The notes: generated by a model not told the origin, from the letters alone. Positions 40,006 through 49,735 are shown, counted from the first letter of the stretch. The stretch: DNA of 64,000 nt from Vibrio sp. ES.051 (GCF_002563795.1 NZ_PDJL01000004.1:992001-1056000), one strand, 5' to 3'. Made by a program: numbers and translations.

Positions 40006-41460
40006 TTATAACAGCGGGTTGAAAAGGTAGAAAACCCGCTCTAAGAATCGAGAAAGTAGACTTCTCTTTTCCCAATCTTTTTGCACAATGGAATGAGATT
40101 GTTTGATGTAGTTATCCTGTAGCCATGACATCTGCTTAGTGAACTCTTCATCATCCACTGCCAATGTCACTTCAAAGTTCAACCATAAACTACGCATATC
40201 CATGTTAACGGTACCAACCAAACAGAATTGTTCATCAATCACGACTGATTTAGAGTGAAGTAGGCCGCCGTAGAATTCATAAATTTTCACCCCCGCGCTC
40301 AGTAATTCACTGTAAAAGGCGCGTGAAGCCCATTGCACCATCATGGAGTCATTTTTGTGCGGAATAATTAACTCCACATCGATCCCGCGCTGCGCTGTCA
40401 TCTTTAAAGTCTCCAGCAAATCAGTACTTGGGACGAAATACGGTGTGGTGATTCTGACGGAGCGATTGGCTTGGTTAATAGCAAGCGTGAGGACTTGGTA
40501 GATAAGGTATTCTGGCATCCCTGGTCCAGAGGGGACGACCTGAATTGGGTGCTGGAATTCTCGCTCATCTATTTTGCACTCTGGCAGCTTAGGTAGATGA
40601 CGTTCGCCAGTTTCGACTTCCCAATCCCAACAGTGGATTGCGCTTAAAACGTTGACAGTTGGCCCAGTGATACGAACCATAATATCAACCCAATGGCCTA
40701 CGCCGCTATTTTGTTTAAAGTAAGCGGGGTCGACAAGGTTCATTGAGCCAGTGTAAGCAATCTTATCATCAATCACGATGATTTTACGGTGCTGACGAAG
40801 ATCGAGACGATGCAGGAAAATACGCCACATTTTTACTTCTAGCGCTTGGACAACCTCAATCCCTGCATCTTGCATCATTTTACACCAGTGACTTCTAAAG
40901 AAGCGTGGGCTGCCAGCAGAATCAAGCAGGAGCTTAACATCGACACCTCGTTTTGCGGCTTGTATTAGTGCTGAAGCCACAGAGTCGGCCAAACCACCAG
41001 GGTGCCAAATGTAGAACACCATGCGAATGCTTGTTTGGGCGTTTTCGATATCTTCAATGATGGAATGCAAGATCTCATTGGGCGAATGCTGTAATGACAG
41101 GGTATTACCACTAAGTGCAGGAAGGCCAAGGCGGTTGTTACAAAGCTCATCAATTCGATAGATATGTCGGCCCATCGTTTCTGGCTTGTGGGCATTACAA
41201 TCATCCAGTTGGCTGAACCACTTTTGGAAGGGGGCAAACATTTTTTTTGCACGTTCAGCTCGCTTTCTACCTAAATTTAGTTCGCCAAAGAGGAAATAAC
41301 ATGCGACGCCAAGGACCGGAAGAATATAAATGATCATGAGCCAAGCTAAAGACACGCTGACAGCGCGTCGCTTTAAAACGACTCGGATAGTAATACCAGC
41401 GACCAACAACCAATATAGGCCGATGCTAGCTAGAGTAAGGAAATGATAAAACTTGTCCAT
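40006..41460 (-). CDS. cls: Cardiolipin synthase
   Basis: A 484-residue membrane protein of the phospholipase D superfamily that joins two phosphatidylglycerols into cardiolipin and glycerol. Two N-terminal helices (about 5-27 and 36-58) precede two HKD motifs, HRKIIVIDDKIAYTGSMN and HSKSVVIDEQFCLVGTVN. Length and double-anchor plan match ClsA. The gene is transcribed away from the Na+-dependent transporter gene across a 370-base divergent region. Confidence 0.93.
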   Translation of the reverse strand: MDKFYHFLTLASIGLYWLLVAGITIRVVLKRRAVSVSLAWLMIIYILPVLGVACYFLFGELNLGRKRAERAKKMFAPFQKWFSQLDDCNAHKPETMGRHIYRIDELCNNRLGLPALSGNTLSLQHSPNEILHSIIEDIENAQTSIRMVFYIWHPGGLADSVASALIQAAKRGVDVKLLLDSAGSPRFFRSHWCKMMQDAGIEVVQALEVKMWRIFLHRLDLRQHRKIIVIDDKIAYTGSMNLVDPAYFKQNSGVGHWVDIMVRITGPTVNVLSAIHCWDWEVETGERHLPKLPECKIDEREFQHPIQVVPSGPGMPEYLIYQVLTLAINQANRSVRITTPYFVPSTDLLETLKMTAQRGIDVELIIPHKNDSMMVQWASRAFYSELLSAGVKIYEFYGGLLHSKSVVIDEQFCLVGTVNMDMRSLWLNFEVTLAVDDEEFTKQMSWLQDNYIKQSHSIVQKDWEKRSLLSRFLERVFYLFNPLL

Positions 41461-41830
41461 ATACGCTCAGAGTAATATGCCCTTCTAGGATATTAAGCAT
41501 AAAAGTGGGTTGGGGGAAACAGATTTCCCATTACTAAGTGAGTTTGACCTTACATGAGGGATGAGTTTCGTAACAGGGGGTTCTGTTGTTTTAATGTGAT
41601 ATTCAAGGCCATTTTTTAACTTTCGAACAAAAAAGCAGCATTTAACCTGCGTAAGGTTACATTAGCACGATAAATATACTTTTTTGGGGTTCCAATTTTA
41701 ATGGCTAACTGCTTTACTTGCTATACATAGTGCGTCAAACACTTGTTTTTCAAGTGTACAATAACTTTTACATTAACTTTTAGACGCCTATCTCTATGCA
41801 TACACAACAACCTAATTTTGGAGAAAAAGC
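41461..41830. other. Divergent intergenic region between cls and the Na+-dependent transporter
   Basis: No gene is seen in 370 bases. It contains a hairpin ACACTTG-TTTTT-CAAGTGT at 41739-41757 in the probable 5' leader of the transporter gene. I looked for the conserved core of a glycine riboswitch and did not see it. Confidence 0.55.
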
Positions 41831-43261
41831 GTGGCTACAACTAATACAGCAGCACCACGTGATACGTGGGGGTCTAAACTAGGCTTCGTAATGGCAGCAG
41901 CGGGCTCCGCTGTTGGTTTAGGCAATATATGGAAATTCCCTTACACAGCAGGTGAGGGCGGCGGTGGTGCGTTCGTTGCGATCTACCTTTTCTTTGTTCT
42001 TTTTATCGGGTTTAGCGTAATGCTGACAGAATTCGCTATTGGTCGTAGAACTGGCCTGTCTGCCGTAGGAGCATTTAAAACAACCGATCGTCGCTGGACA
42101 TTTACTGGCGTGATTGGTGTTTGCAGTGGTCTTTTGATCATGGGCTTTTACCCTGTCGTTGGCGGTTGGGCATTAGCTTACATTTTTAAAGTGGGTGGTG
42201 GCCTACTCAGTACCCCAGAAGCTATCGGAGATAGTTTTGGTGGCTTCATTTCTGATCCAATACAACCATTGATGTGGATGGGCATATATCTAGTCTTCAA
42301 TGTGCTGATTGTCATGAAGGGGATCTCTGGTGGTATCGAAAAAGCGGGTAAGATTCTAATGCCGCTTTTATTCTTAATCCTGATCATTGTATCTGTGAAG
42401 GGCTTGATGTTGCCAGGTGCAATGGCGGGCCTAGAATTCTTGTTCATGCCAGATTTTTCTAAAGTAGACAGTAACGTCGTTCTTGCCGCTTTGGGGCAAG
42501 CTTTCTTCTCACTCAGCTTAGGTATGGGCTGTATGATGACTTACGGCTCTTATTTGAAGAAGAAAGAGAACCTGATACAAACCACGGGTATGGTCACCGC
42601 AATGGATACTGGCGTGGCGATTCTGGCGGGGGTTGCTATGTTCCCTGCGATGTTTGCATTCGGCATGGAGCCAGCGGCAGGTCCGGGTTTAGTGTTCGTC
42701 GTGGTACCTCAGCTATTTGCAGAAATGGGCGGTTTTATCGGGTTATTATTGGCATTGTTGTTCTTCATTGGTTTGACTGTGGCTGCGTTGACGTCTTCAG
42801 TTTCTCTGCTTGAGGTCGTTGTTTCTTATCTCATTGATGAGAAAGGCATGAAGCGTTCTAAGGCGGTTCTGTCGGCAAGTGCTGTAATGGCAACATTATG
42901 TATCTTTGCATCGCTATCGTTGGGAGGCATGGGGCCAACACTGTTTGGAACTGGTGCGTTTGATATCTTCGATTTATTAACAGATAAAATCTTCCTAGCG
43001 GTTGGCGGTATGTTGGTGTGTATTTTTGCTGGCTGGCGCTTAAATCGCGCTGAGTTAGAAAATGAGATCACGAATGATGGTGAAGTGTCATTCCCATTAT
43101 TTGGCTTATGGTACAACCTCGTGAAATTCGTTATTCCTGTCGCGATTGCTATTGTCGCTTTCATGGGCATTAAGTCTGGCTTTGACAGCGGTAAAGGCGA
43201 AATTATGGTGCTTGGTATCGCAATTATTGGCCTTGCAGGGGTGCTTTCTAAGAAGCTATAG
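41831..43261 (+). CDS. Sodium-dependent transporter, NSS (SNF) family
   Basis: A 476-residue inner-membrane protein with about eleven to twelve helices and the LeuT-type fold. The first helix shows WGSKLGFVMAAAGSAVGLGNIWKFPY, the unwound substrate and sodium site of the family. MLTEFAIGRRTG and SLGMGCMMTYGSYL follow. Bacterial members import amino acids or related compounds with sodium; the substrate cannot be read from sequence. The start is GTG at 41831 with TTGGAGAAA upstream. Confidence 0.92.
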   Translation: MATTNTAAPRDTWGSKLGFVMAAAGSAVGLGNIWKFPYTAGEGGGGAFVAIYLFFVLFIGFSVMLTEFAIGRRTGLSAVGAFKTTDRRWTFTGVIGVCSGLLIMGFYPVVGGWALAYIFKVGGGLLSTPEAIGDSFGGFISDPIQPLMWMGIYLVFNVLIVMKGISGGIEKAGKILMPLLFLILIIVSVKGLMLPGAMAGLEFLFMPDFSKVDSNVVLAALGQAFFSLSLGMGCMMTYGSYLKKKENLIQTTGMVTAMDTGVAILAGVAMFPAMFAFGMEPAAGPGLVFVVVPQLFAEMGGFIGLLLALLFFIGLTVAALTSSVSLLEVVVSYLIDEKGMKRSKAVLSASAVMATLCIFASLSLGGMGPTLFGTGAFDIFDLLTDKIFLAVGGMLVCIFAGWRLNRAELENEITNDGEVSFPLFGLWYNLVKFVIPVAIAIVAFMGIKSGFDSGKGEIMVLGIAIIGLAGVLSKKL

Positions 43262-43330
43262 CGTAAGCCTCGATGGCTTTGTTCGATATCTTATGTATAC
43301 TTCTGGCTCCAAACATGGAGCCAGTTTTTT

Positions 43331-44023
43331 ATGTTCGATATCCTACATACCCACCCAGATTTTCTGATCGTCAATAAGCATCCTAATGTCTCTGTACACA
43401 AAGATGATGGTGACACGATGCTGGTGCAAGAAGTGGCAAAGCAGAGTGGTGACGATCAGCTTTATCTTGTTCACCGATTAGATAAAATGACATCGGGTAT
43501 TTTGCTCCTCGGACGCAATGCCAGAGCCGCGAGTTTGTTGTCTCAAGCTTTTGCTGATCGCCAGGTGGAAAAGTTCTACCTAGCGATTGGTGCGAAAAAG
43601 CCTAAAAAGAAACAAGGTTTGGTCGTTGGTGATATGGAGCGTTCGCGCCGTTCATCATGGAAGCTTGTCAACAGCAAAAATAACCCAGCCGTCACCCAGT
43701 TTTTCTCTCTTGCGGCAGAGCCCGGAGAGCGCCTATTTTTATGTAAGCCACATACTGGTAAAACGCACCAAATTCGTGTGGCATTAAAGTCGATAGGGTC
43801 GGGTATTGTTGGCGATCCTATTTATAATGCGGGTAACGAAGCCGATCGTGGCTATCTGCATGCGTTCTCCCTGTGTTTCACTTATCAAGAGAAACTGTTC
43901 CGTTTTATCTGCGATCCACGAGATTACCAAGCACTCGGGAGTAAATGGCATTCCAAGGTTGTGTCTCAGGGCATTGACTCGTGGTTAAGTCCTTGGGAAT
44001 TGAACTGGCCAACCATCAAATAA
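43331..44023 (+). CDS. RluA-family pseudouridine synthase, TIGR01621 type
   Basis: A 230-residue RNA pseudouridine synthase without S4 domain. The catalytic motif is VHRLDKMTSGILLLGR with Asp51; KPHTGKTHQIRVAL and IVGDPIYN are further RluA-family motifs. I recognise the TIGR01621 subfamily, whose RNA target is not established to my knowledge. The ATG is preceded by GGAG. It is followed 30 bases later by a methyltransferase gene in the same direction, so they may be a two-gene RNA-modification unit. Confidence 0.88.
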   Translation: MFDILHTHPDFLIVNKHPNVSVHKDDGDTMLVQEVAKQSGDDQLYLVHRLDKMTSGILLLGRNARAASLLSQAFADRQVEKFYLAIGAKKPKKKQGLVVGDMERSRRSSWKLVNSKNNPAVTQFFSLAAEPGERLFLCKPHTGKTHQIRVALKSIGSGIVGDPIYNAGNEADRGYLHAFSLCFTYQEKLFRFICDPRDYQALGSKWHSKVVSQGIDSWLSPWELNWPTIK

Positions 44024-44053
44024 ACATTTGAAAAAATAGATTAAGAGAACTCG

Positions 44054-44986
44054 ATGCAAGCATCACAACTTCCGCTGTTTTTCCAGCATTTAGAAACCGA
44101 GCTCGCGCAAGCTCCGAATGAAATTCGTCGACTGTTTCATGGTCGTGGCCGTCGTTTTGAGGGTCTAGAGCAAATTACGAGTGACTGGTTACAAGGTCAG
44201 CTAATCATTAACTTGTTTAAAAAAGTGGATGATGTATTTCTTGCTGAACTCAAAAGCGGCCTAAATGCATTGGCACAATCACAACTGTGGGCAGATAAGC
44301 AAGGTCGCACCATGGTACTCCAGCACCGTTATGCTGATGGGGCGCCGTCAGAAGTTCTGTTTGGTGAACTAGACGCGCGTCCGGTTGTAGAAGAAAACGG
44401 CTTGAAATATCAGTTGGATATAGGCCGTAATCAGAACTTTGGATTGTTTTTGGATATGCGCTATGGTCGTGATTGGGTACGCGAACATGCCAAGCATAAA
44501 AACGTGCTTAACTTGTTTGCTTACACCTGTGGTTTTTCTGTCGCTGCCATTGCGGGTGGCGCGGATAAAGTTGTCAACGTAGACATGGCTAAAGCCTCTC
44601 TGGCTAAAGGGCGTGAAAACCATAAACTCAATGGTCACAACATCAACCAAGTCAGTTTTATGGGGCACGATATCTTTAAATCTTGGGGCAAGATTAAGAA
44701 GTCTGGTCAGTACGACTTGATCATCATTGACCCGCCTTCATTCCAGAAAGGCAGCTTTGCGCTTACTAAAGACTACAAAAAGATTTTACGTCGATTGCCG
44801 GATTTGTTGACAGAGGGCGGTCAAGTGATGGCATGTGTGAACTCGCCATCTGTGACGAGTGACTTCTTGATTGAAAGCATGCAAGAAGAAGCGCCAGAGC
44901 TGACGTTCCGCGAGCGTCTGGATAACCCGCCAGAATTTATGGACGTGGACAGCGAAGCGGCATTGAAAGTGTTGCTGTTTAGCTAA
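44054..44986 (+). CDS. Class I SAM-dependent methyltransferase, RlmI/RlmK-like
   Basis: A 310-residue methyltransferase of the PF10672 type. SAM-binding motif I is NVLNLFAYTCGFSVAAIAGG, and motif IV is LIIIDPPSFQKG, typical of rRNA and some other nucleic acid methyltransferases. There is no PUA domain, unlike RlmI. The N-terminal 100 residues are specific to this group. The pairing with a pseudouridine synthase suggests an RNA substrate, but the target is unknown. AAGAGAAC precedes the ATG. Confidence 0.85.
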   Translation: MQASQLPLFFQHLETELAQAPNEIRRLFHGRGRRFEGLEQITSDWLQGQLIINLFKKVDDVFLAELKSGLNALAQSQLWADKQGRTMVLQHRYADGAPSEVLFGELDARPVVEENGLKYQLDIGRNQNFGLFLDMRYGRDWVREHAKHKNVLNLFAYTCGFSVAAIAGGADKVVNVDMAKASLAKGRENHKLNGHNINQVSFMGHDIFKSWGKIKKSGQYDLIIIDPPSFQKGSFALTKDYKKILRRLPDLLTEGGQVMACVNSPSVTSDFLIESMQEEAPELTFRERLDNPPEFMDVDSEAALKVLLFS

Positions 44987-45018
44987 AAGACTTCTGTCGC
45001 AACAGAAGCAAAATCAAA

Positions 45019-45064
45019 AAAAAGCGCCGCGAAACATCTAGACAGACGTATCGCGGCGCTTTTT
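45019..45064. terminator. Bidirectional terminator between methyltransferase and hcr
   Basis: A 14-bp stem AAAAAGCGCCGCGA / TCGCGGCGCTTTTT with an 18-base loop, between convergent genes. Confidence 0.9.
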
Positions 45065-45076
45065 GTATTTGGAGAA

Positions 45077-46132
45077 CTAACCAATCTGCACTTCAAGATC
45101 CGCTTCGATGGTTGATGAGCAAGCGAGGACATAACCTTGTTCAATTTCTTCTGGCGTCAATGTTTCAAGGCTGGTGGAAGAGACGCTGCCTTTACGAACC
45201 TTGCATTTGCATGAGCCACAAATGCCGCTGCGACAAGCCACGATAAGTGGTAAGCCCGCGCCTTCAAGTGCATCAGCCAACACTTGACCTTTTGGCGCAT
45301 CAATCGTTTGAGCAAAATCGGGAACGAAGACACTGACCGTTTCGTCTAATGCTTCTGGTTGTTCACTGGTAGCAGGTGTAAAACTTTCTTGGTAAAAGTT
45401 CGCCATGTCAAAACCGAGTTCACTCAAATAGCCGCGCACATCTTGCATGAATTGACTTGGACCACACAGGTAAACGGTACGTTGTTTGAAATCTGGGACG
45501 AGATCTTGCAGCCAGTCGGCGTTCAAACGACCTTGCGGATGTGATGTCCCGCCGTTATTTTTCAGCAATAGCGTTAACTGAAAATTGGGATACACGGCGT
45601 CGAATGTTTCCAATTGGTCGTAGTAAATCGTCTCTTCTGGGCTGCGTGCAATATGCAGAAATGCGATATCAACGTCGTTATCGTTCTCATCCGGATGACT
45701 CAGCCAGTGTTTCGCCATGGAATACACCGGAGTTACACCGCAACCGGCACTAATGAGCAGTGCTTTGTTTTTTCCATTATATTGAATAGGAGGGTGATCA
45801 ATGCAGTTAAAATCCCCCGTAGGCGGTAGTGCTTGTACCGTATCGCCAAGTAATAGAGAGTCAATGATGAAGTTGGACACCTTGCCACCTGCAACTCGCT
45901 TTATGGTTAGCTGAAGATGATCGTCTTCGTTGATAGAGCTGATTGAATAGGCACGAAATTCCATTTTCCCATCGATTTCAACACCTAAGTTAATAAACTG
46001 ACCAGGCTTAAACTGAAACAGGAGTAACTCTGTTAGTTCGGCTAATTGAATGCTGACGGTATCATGAGTTTCGAAGTATTTGTCGATACAGCGGAGCGTA
46101 ACAGGTTGGTTGCCTTGCCATTCAAAAAACAT
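45077..46132 (-). CDS. hcr: NADH oxidoreductase Hcr (Hcp reductase)
   Basis: A 351-residue flavin and iron-sulfur protein that passes electrons from NADH to Hcp. An FNR-type FAD domain (FRAYSIS in residues about 50-60) and NAD domain (LLISAGCGVTPVYSM) precede a C-terminal 2Fe-2S ferredoxin domain with CRSGICGSCKCKV and a fourth cysteine in LACSS. I choose the ATG at 46132, with AGAGAAG upstream, over an in-frame codon at 46156. It follows hcp by 67 bases on the same strand. Confidence 0.93.
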   Translation of the reverse strand: MFFEWQGNQPVTLRCIDKYFETHDTVSIQLAELTELLLFQFKPGQFINLGVEIDGKMEFRAYSISSINEDDHLQLTIKRVAGGKVSNFIIDSLLLGDTVQALPPTGDFNCIDHPPIQYNGKNKALLISAGCGVTPVYSMAKHWLSHPDENDNDVDIAFLHIARSPEETIYYDQLETFDAVYPNFQLTLLLKNNGGTSHPQGRLNADWLQDLVPDFKQRTVYLCGPSQFMQDVRGYLSELGFDMANFYQESFTPATSEQPEALDETVSVFVPDFAQTIDAPKGQVLADALEGAGLPLIVACRSGICGSCKCKVRKGSVSSTSLETLTPEEIEQGYVLACSSTIEADLEVQIG

Positions 46133-46199
46133 AATCTTCTCTTTGGTTTGTTGCAAAGTCGCCCCACTGCGAAGGGGGCGGAATAAGAGGGGGTTAGGA

Positions 46200-47861
46200 T
46201 TAAGACGCTAGGATGGTTTTTAGGTCATCCTGAACGTTGCCAATGCTGCGCATATCGAATTTTTCTTGGATGATTGCGATTAAGTTTGGCGTTAGGAATG
46301 CTGGCGCCGTAGGGCCCGTGTAAATGCCTTTCACACCCAGTGCAAATAGCGTGAGTAGAATAACAATTGCCTTTTGCTCGAACCAAGAAAGTACCAGCGT
46401 GAGTGGTAAGTCATTAATGTCACAGTCAAATTCTTTTGCCAGTGCTAGTGCCAGCTGGATTGCAGAGTAAGCATCGTTACACTGACCTACATCCAATAGG
46501 CGAGGGATGCCATTGATATTGCCAAACGTGTTCTTATTGAAGCGAAACTTACCACAGGCTAGCGTCAGGATGAGTGTGTCTTCTGGTGCTTCTGCGGTAA
46601 AGTCGGTGTAGTAACTGCGCTCAGATTTATCACCGTCACAACCACCAACGAGGAAAAAGTGCTTGATGTTGCCTTGTTTCACTTGGTCGATAACCGCAGG
46701 TGCAGCGTTCATTAATGCATTGCGGCCGAAACCAACGGTGATGTTGTGTTCGATTTCATCGTGTTTGAATCCTTCTTGCGCAAGTGCACATTCAATCACT
46801 TGACTGAAGTCATCGCCTTCAATGTGTTCTACTCCCGGCCAACCGACGATGCTTCGGGTAAACAGGCGATCTGCGTATTGACCCACATTTGGGTTCAATA
46901 GGCAGTTTGATGTCATCACAATCGCCCCTGGGAAGTTGGCGAACTCTTTCTGTTGGTTTTGCCAAGCACTGCCGTAATTACCGGCTAGATGAGAATACTT
47001 CTTCAGTTCTGGGTAGCCGTGCGCAGGTAGCATTTCACCGTTGGTGTAAACGTTGACACCTTTGCCTTCGGTTTGTTGCAGGATTTTTTCTAGGTCGTGT
47101 AAATCGTGGCCAGATACCAGAATACATTTACCTTTTACTGGTTTTACGTTAACCGTGGTTGGCTCTGGGTGACCAAAAGTTTCGGTCTCACCATGGTCGA
47201 GCATTTCCATCACTTTGTAGTTCATTAAGCCAATACGCATTGAGCAATCAAGCAGCTCACTCAGATCTTCTGGGTCGGTCCCCAACCAAGCCATGATTTC
47301 GTGGTATTCAGCGTAGATATCGTTGTTGGTTTGGTCAAGAACGCGAGCATGCTCCATGTAAGCAGCTGCACCTTTCAGGCCATATAGACACAGCAGACGC
47401 AAGCCAATTACGTCTTCATGGACTTGATCTTTGCCACGGTTCACCGCGACTTGAGGTGCAAAGGTAAGGATCGTTTCTGCGCTGTTGGGAAGTTCAAAGT
47501 TCGCCACGTCAGGGATGTGGGCCAGTGGTTTATCTGCCATTGTTGCAGCAGTGATAACTTGGTCTTTAAGCAGAGCTTTGTATATTGCTGCTTGATTCGC
47601 CAGCTCTAGGATACGTTCAGGGTCGAAGTTAACGTTGGTTAACGTTGAGAAGAAAGCTTTTGGTGCCCATTGGTTAATTTCATCGTTTACGATGTGATAT
47701 TCGAGTGCTTTTAATGCCCAAAAAGAAACCCCTTGCAGTGTATAAACCAACACGTCTTGTAAGTCGGATACGTCAGAAGTTTTGCCACACATGCCTTGAG
47801 AAAAAGAACAGCCTTTAACAGTAGGGGTTTGAATTGTCTGTTCACATTGAATACAGAACAT
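46200..47861 (-). CDS. hcp: Hybrid cluster protein (hydroxylamine/NO reductase)
   Basis: A 553-residue class I hybrid cluster protein. The N-terminal cluster cysteines are Cys3, Cys6, Cys18 and Cys25 (FCIQCEQT...[10 protein letters not shown]). Hybrid-cluster ligands lie in [44 protein letters not shown] and [11 protein letters not shown]. Hcp reduces hydroxylamine in vitro and has been shown in E. coli to act as a high-affinity NO reductase. The ATG at 47861 has GGAGAA upstream and gives the usual length. A near-consensus sigma-54 promoter and NorR-like operators lie before it. Confidence 0.96.
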   Translation of the reverse strand: MFCIQCEQTIQTPTVKGCSFSQGMCGKTSDVSDLQDVLVYTLQGVSFWALKALEYHIVNDEINQWAPKAFFSTLTNVNFDPERILELANQAAIYKALLKDQVITAATMADKPLAHIPDVANFELPNSAETILTFAPQVAVNRGKDQVHEDVIGLRLLCLYGLKGAAAYMEHARVLDQTNNDIYAEYHEIMAWLGTDPEDLSELLDCSMRIGLMNYKVMEMLDHGETETFGHPEPTTVNVKPVKGKCILVSGHDLHDLEKILQQTEGKGVNVYTNGEMLPAHGYPELKKYSHLAGNYGSAWQNQQKEFANFPGAIVMTSNCLLNPNVGQYADRLFTRSIVGWPGVEHIEGDDFSQVIECALAQEGFKHDEIEHNITVGFGRNALMNAAPAVIDQVKQGNIKHFFLVGGCDGDKSERSYYTDFTAEAPEDTLILTLACGKFRFNKNTFGNINGIPRLLDVGQCNDAYSAIQLALALAKEFDCDINDLPLTLVLSWFEQKAIVILLTLFALGVKGIYTGPTAPAFLTPNLIAIIQEKFDMRSIGNVQDDLKTILAS

Positions 47862-47911
47862 ATTGGGTTCTCCAGTGATTGTTTTAATAGTCGTAATGTT
47901 GATCACTAGAG

Positions 47912-47928
47912 AGCAGAATGCGTGCCAA
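47912..47928 (-). promoter_or_regulatory. Sigma-54 promoter of hcp-hcr
   Basis: Minus-strand TTGGCACGCATTCTGCT matches the sigma-54 consensus TTGGCACG-N4-TTGCT at all but one defined position. It lies about 50 bases before the hcp ATG. Confidence 0.85.
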
Positions 47929-47979
47929 TGCTTATCTTTTTGAAAATTAAGGGTTTTGTGGGTTTTTATGAAGAGGGAT

Positions 47980-48019
47980 GATGTAACTAAGACAACGCCG
48001 ATGATGTCTTAATTACATC
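47980..48019. promoter_or_regulatory. NorR-like operators upstream of hcp
   Basis: Two GT-N7-AC sites: GATGTCTTAATTACATC (48003-48019), a complete dyad, and GATGTAACTAAGACAAC (47980-47996), a weaker one. Centre spacing is 23 bases. Together they also form a 14-of-15 inverted repeat (47980-47994 with 48005-48019). They lie 50-110 bases upstream of the sigma-54 promoter, as expected for an enhancer-binding protein. Confidence 0.7.
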
Positions 48020-48035
48020 GTGTTTTTAAAAGTGC

Positions 48036-49565
48036 CTATTTATTGATCTCGAGTTTTTTCCCCATACGATATAAATTACCGCGGTCCATCTGTAAAAACT
48101 CGGCTGCTTTTGCCCAAACTCCGCCTGTTTGGCTCAAGGCATGTTCAATCAAATCACGTTGATAGCTTTCGACGAGCTCGCGCATTGGTTGACTTTCTTT
48201 GGGTAAATAATGCGATGTGCTTTTAACATCGTCCAGCGCGAGTGAAGCATCAAAGTGACTTAATATAATGGTAGTCGCACCTTGTTGAATGGCGTGCAAG
48301 GCTGCGCGAGTTAAGGTGTGTTCTAATTCTCGTACGTTACCATACCAAGGTAAAGATTCGAGCCGAGCTAACACCTTTGGATGAACATGCAGATTCGGTG
48401 CGTTGAATTGCAGGCGCACTTTTTCTAATAAATAACCCGCAAGGACGGGAATATCGCCTTCACGAGCACGAAGCGCTGGTACTTGGATTGGGAATACGTT
48501 TAAACGGTGAAACAAATCGGCGCGGAAAGTACCCGCTTCGACCTCTTTTTCTAATTGTCGATTCGTTGCGGCAATGATGCGTACGTTAACCATCAAATTC
48601 TGGTCACTACCCACGCGCTGCAACTCACCTTGCTGGATCACACGTAATAATTTTGCCTGTAAAATCAAAGACAGTTCGCCCACTTCATCTAGGAAAATTG
48701 TCCCACCATTGGCCAGCTCAAATTTACCAGCTCGGTTTCCGTTTGCACCGGTATACGCGCCTTTAACATGGCCAAACAGTTCACTCTCTGCCAGACCTTC
48801 AGGTAGAGCGGCGCAGTTTACGTAAATCATCGGTTTGTCACTGCGATGGGATTGCGCGTGAACAGAATGAGCGACCAATTCTTTACCTGTTCCCGTTTCA
48901 CCGGTAATCAATACTGCATAATCTGATTGAGCTACCGTCACAATATTATTACGCAGTTGATTGATCTGCGGACTTAACCCAACCATCTCACCATGCTTAG
49001 AACGAGCTTGCTGGATGAGCGTCTGCGTGACGTTTTTCTGCTTTTGGTTCTGGGTTTTCAGTGCGTTTAATTGTGAGATGTTACGCAACGTCGCTGCGGC
49101 TAAAGCGGCAAAGGTTTCTATTGCTAATGGGTCGATATGATTGAATGCACCAACGGTCAGTGCGTCCATCGTCAATGCACCGACAAGTTGCCCTTCGACA
49201 TATAAGCTAAAGCCCATGCAGTCGTGGACATCAATGCATTGGTCTTCCGTGAGCAATGTACCGTCAAACGGATCGGGCAGTGGACAATTTGCATCAAAAC
49301 GGACCGGATCTCGGCTCTGAATTATCGCGTTTAGTCTTGGATGGGCGTTAGGAAAATAACGACGACCTAGCACTGAGCTAGATAGCCCTTTTACTGCGAC
49401 TGGGGTGAGGAAACCATCTTCATCAAAGATAAACAGACAACTTGCATCGCAAGGGAAGACTTGAGCCACTCCATCAATCAGGCTCTGGTATTGCTGCTCA
49501 TGGGAGCGATTGGAGCTAAGATTTAACGCAATATTCAGGAGTACGTGGTCAACAGTAAGAGTCAT
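48036..49565 (-). CDS. norR: Nitric-oxide-responsive sigma-54 activator NorR
   Basis: A 509-residue regulator: N-terminal GAF sensor domain (about 20-170), AAA+ domain with Walker A GETGTGKE (222-229), GAYTGA loop (269-274) and TIFLDEVGEL, and a C-terminal Fis-type helix-turn-helix (GGVWAKAAEFLQMDRGNLYR). In E. coli NorR the GAF domain holds a mononuclear iron that binds NO; the acidic and cysteine residues around PLPDPFDG and HDCMGFSL are in the right area. It is immediately upstream of hcp-hcr and on the same strand. It probably activates that operon and, from operator-like sites at 49609-49673, may control itself. Confidence 0.94.
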   Translation of the reverse strand: MTLTVDHVLLNIALNLSSNRSHEQQYQSLIDGVAQVFPCDASCLFIFDEDGFLTPVAVKGLSSSVLGRRYFPNAHPRLNAIIQSRDPVRFDANCPLPDPFDGTLLTEDQCIDVHDCMGFSLYVEGQLVGALTMDALTVGAFNHIDPLAIETFAALAAATLRNISQLNALKTQNQKQKNVTQTLIQQARSKHGEMVGLSPQINQLRNNIVTVAQSDYAVLITGETGTGKELVAHSVHAQSHRSDKPMIYVNCAALPEGLAESELFGHVKGAYTGANGNRAGKFELANGGTIFLDEVGELSLILQAKLLRVIQQGELQRVGSDQNLMVNVRIIAATNRQLEKEVEAGTFRADLFHRLNVFPIQVPALRAREGDIPVLAGYLLEKVRLQFNAPNLHVHPKVLARLESLPWYGNVRELEHTLTRAALHAIQQGATTIILSHFDASLALDDVKSTSHYLPKESQPMRELVESYQRDLIEHALSQTGGVWAKAAEFLQMDRGNLYRMGKKLEINK

Positions 49566-49608
49566 AACAAGCCCAAATTTATCTAAAGTGGATGCATGCT
49601 AGCAACTT

Positions 49609-49673
49609 GATGTCATTTGAACATCGAAAGCAGGTGGAGATTGATGTTCTATTGACCACGATCAAATTACATC
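49609..49673. promoter_or_regulatory. NorR-like operators upstream of norR
   Basis: GATGTCATTTGAACATC (49609-49625) is a full GATGT-N7-ACATC dyad identical in both half-sites to the one before hcp. GATGTTCTATTGACCAC (49643-49659) keeps the GT-N7-AC core. A third half-site, ACATC, lies at 49669-49673. This suggests autoregulation. Confidence 0.6.
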
Positions 49674-49684
49674 GTGAAAGGGCC

Positions 49685-49707
49685 GCGCAAACAGTGCTTG
49701 TTTGCGC
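49685..49707 (-). terminator. Hairpin after the SlyB-like gene
   Basis: A 9-bp stem GCGCAAACA / TGTTTGCGC with loop GTGCT. The following minus-strand sequence is only weakly T-rich, so termination is plausible but not certain. Confidence 0.55.
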
Positions 49708-49735
49708 AGCGGATTAATAAAGCAGTGGAAGCCGG

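Noticed and set aside
41461..41830. Possible glycine riboswitch before the Na+-dependent transporter
   Set aside because: The conserved core was not visible; only a simple 7-bp hairpin is present.
47891..47910. A TTGATCACTA half-site before hcp considered as an FNR box
   Set aside because: The second half does not match ATCAA and the position lies downstream of the sigma-54 promoter, so activation by FNR there is unlikely.
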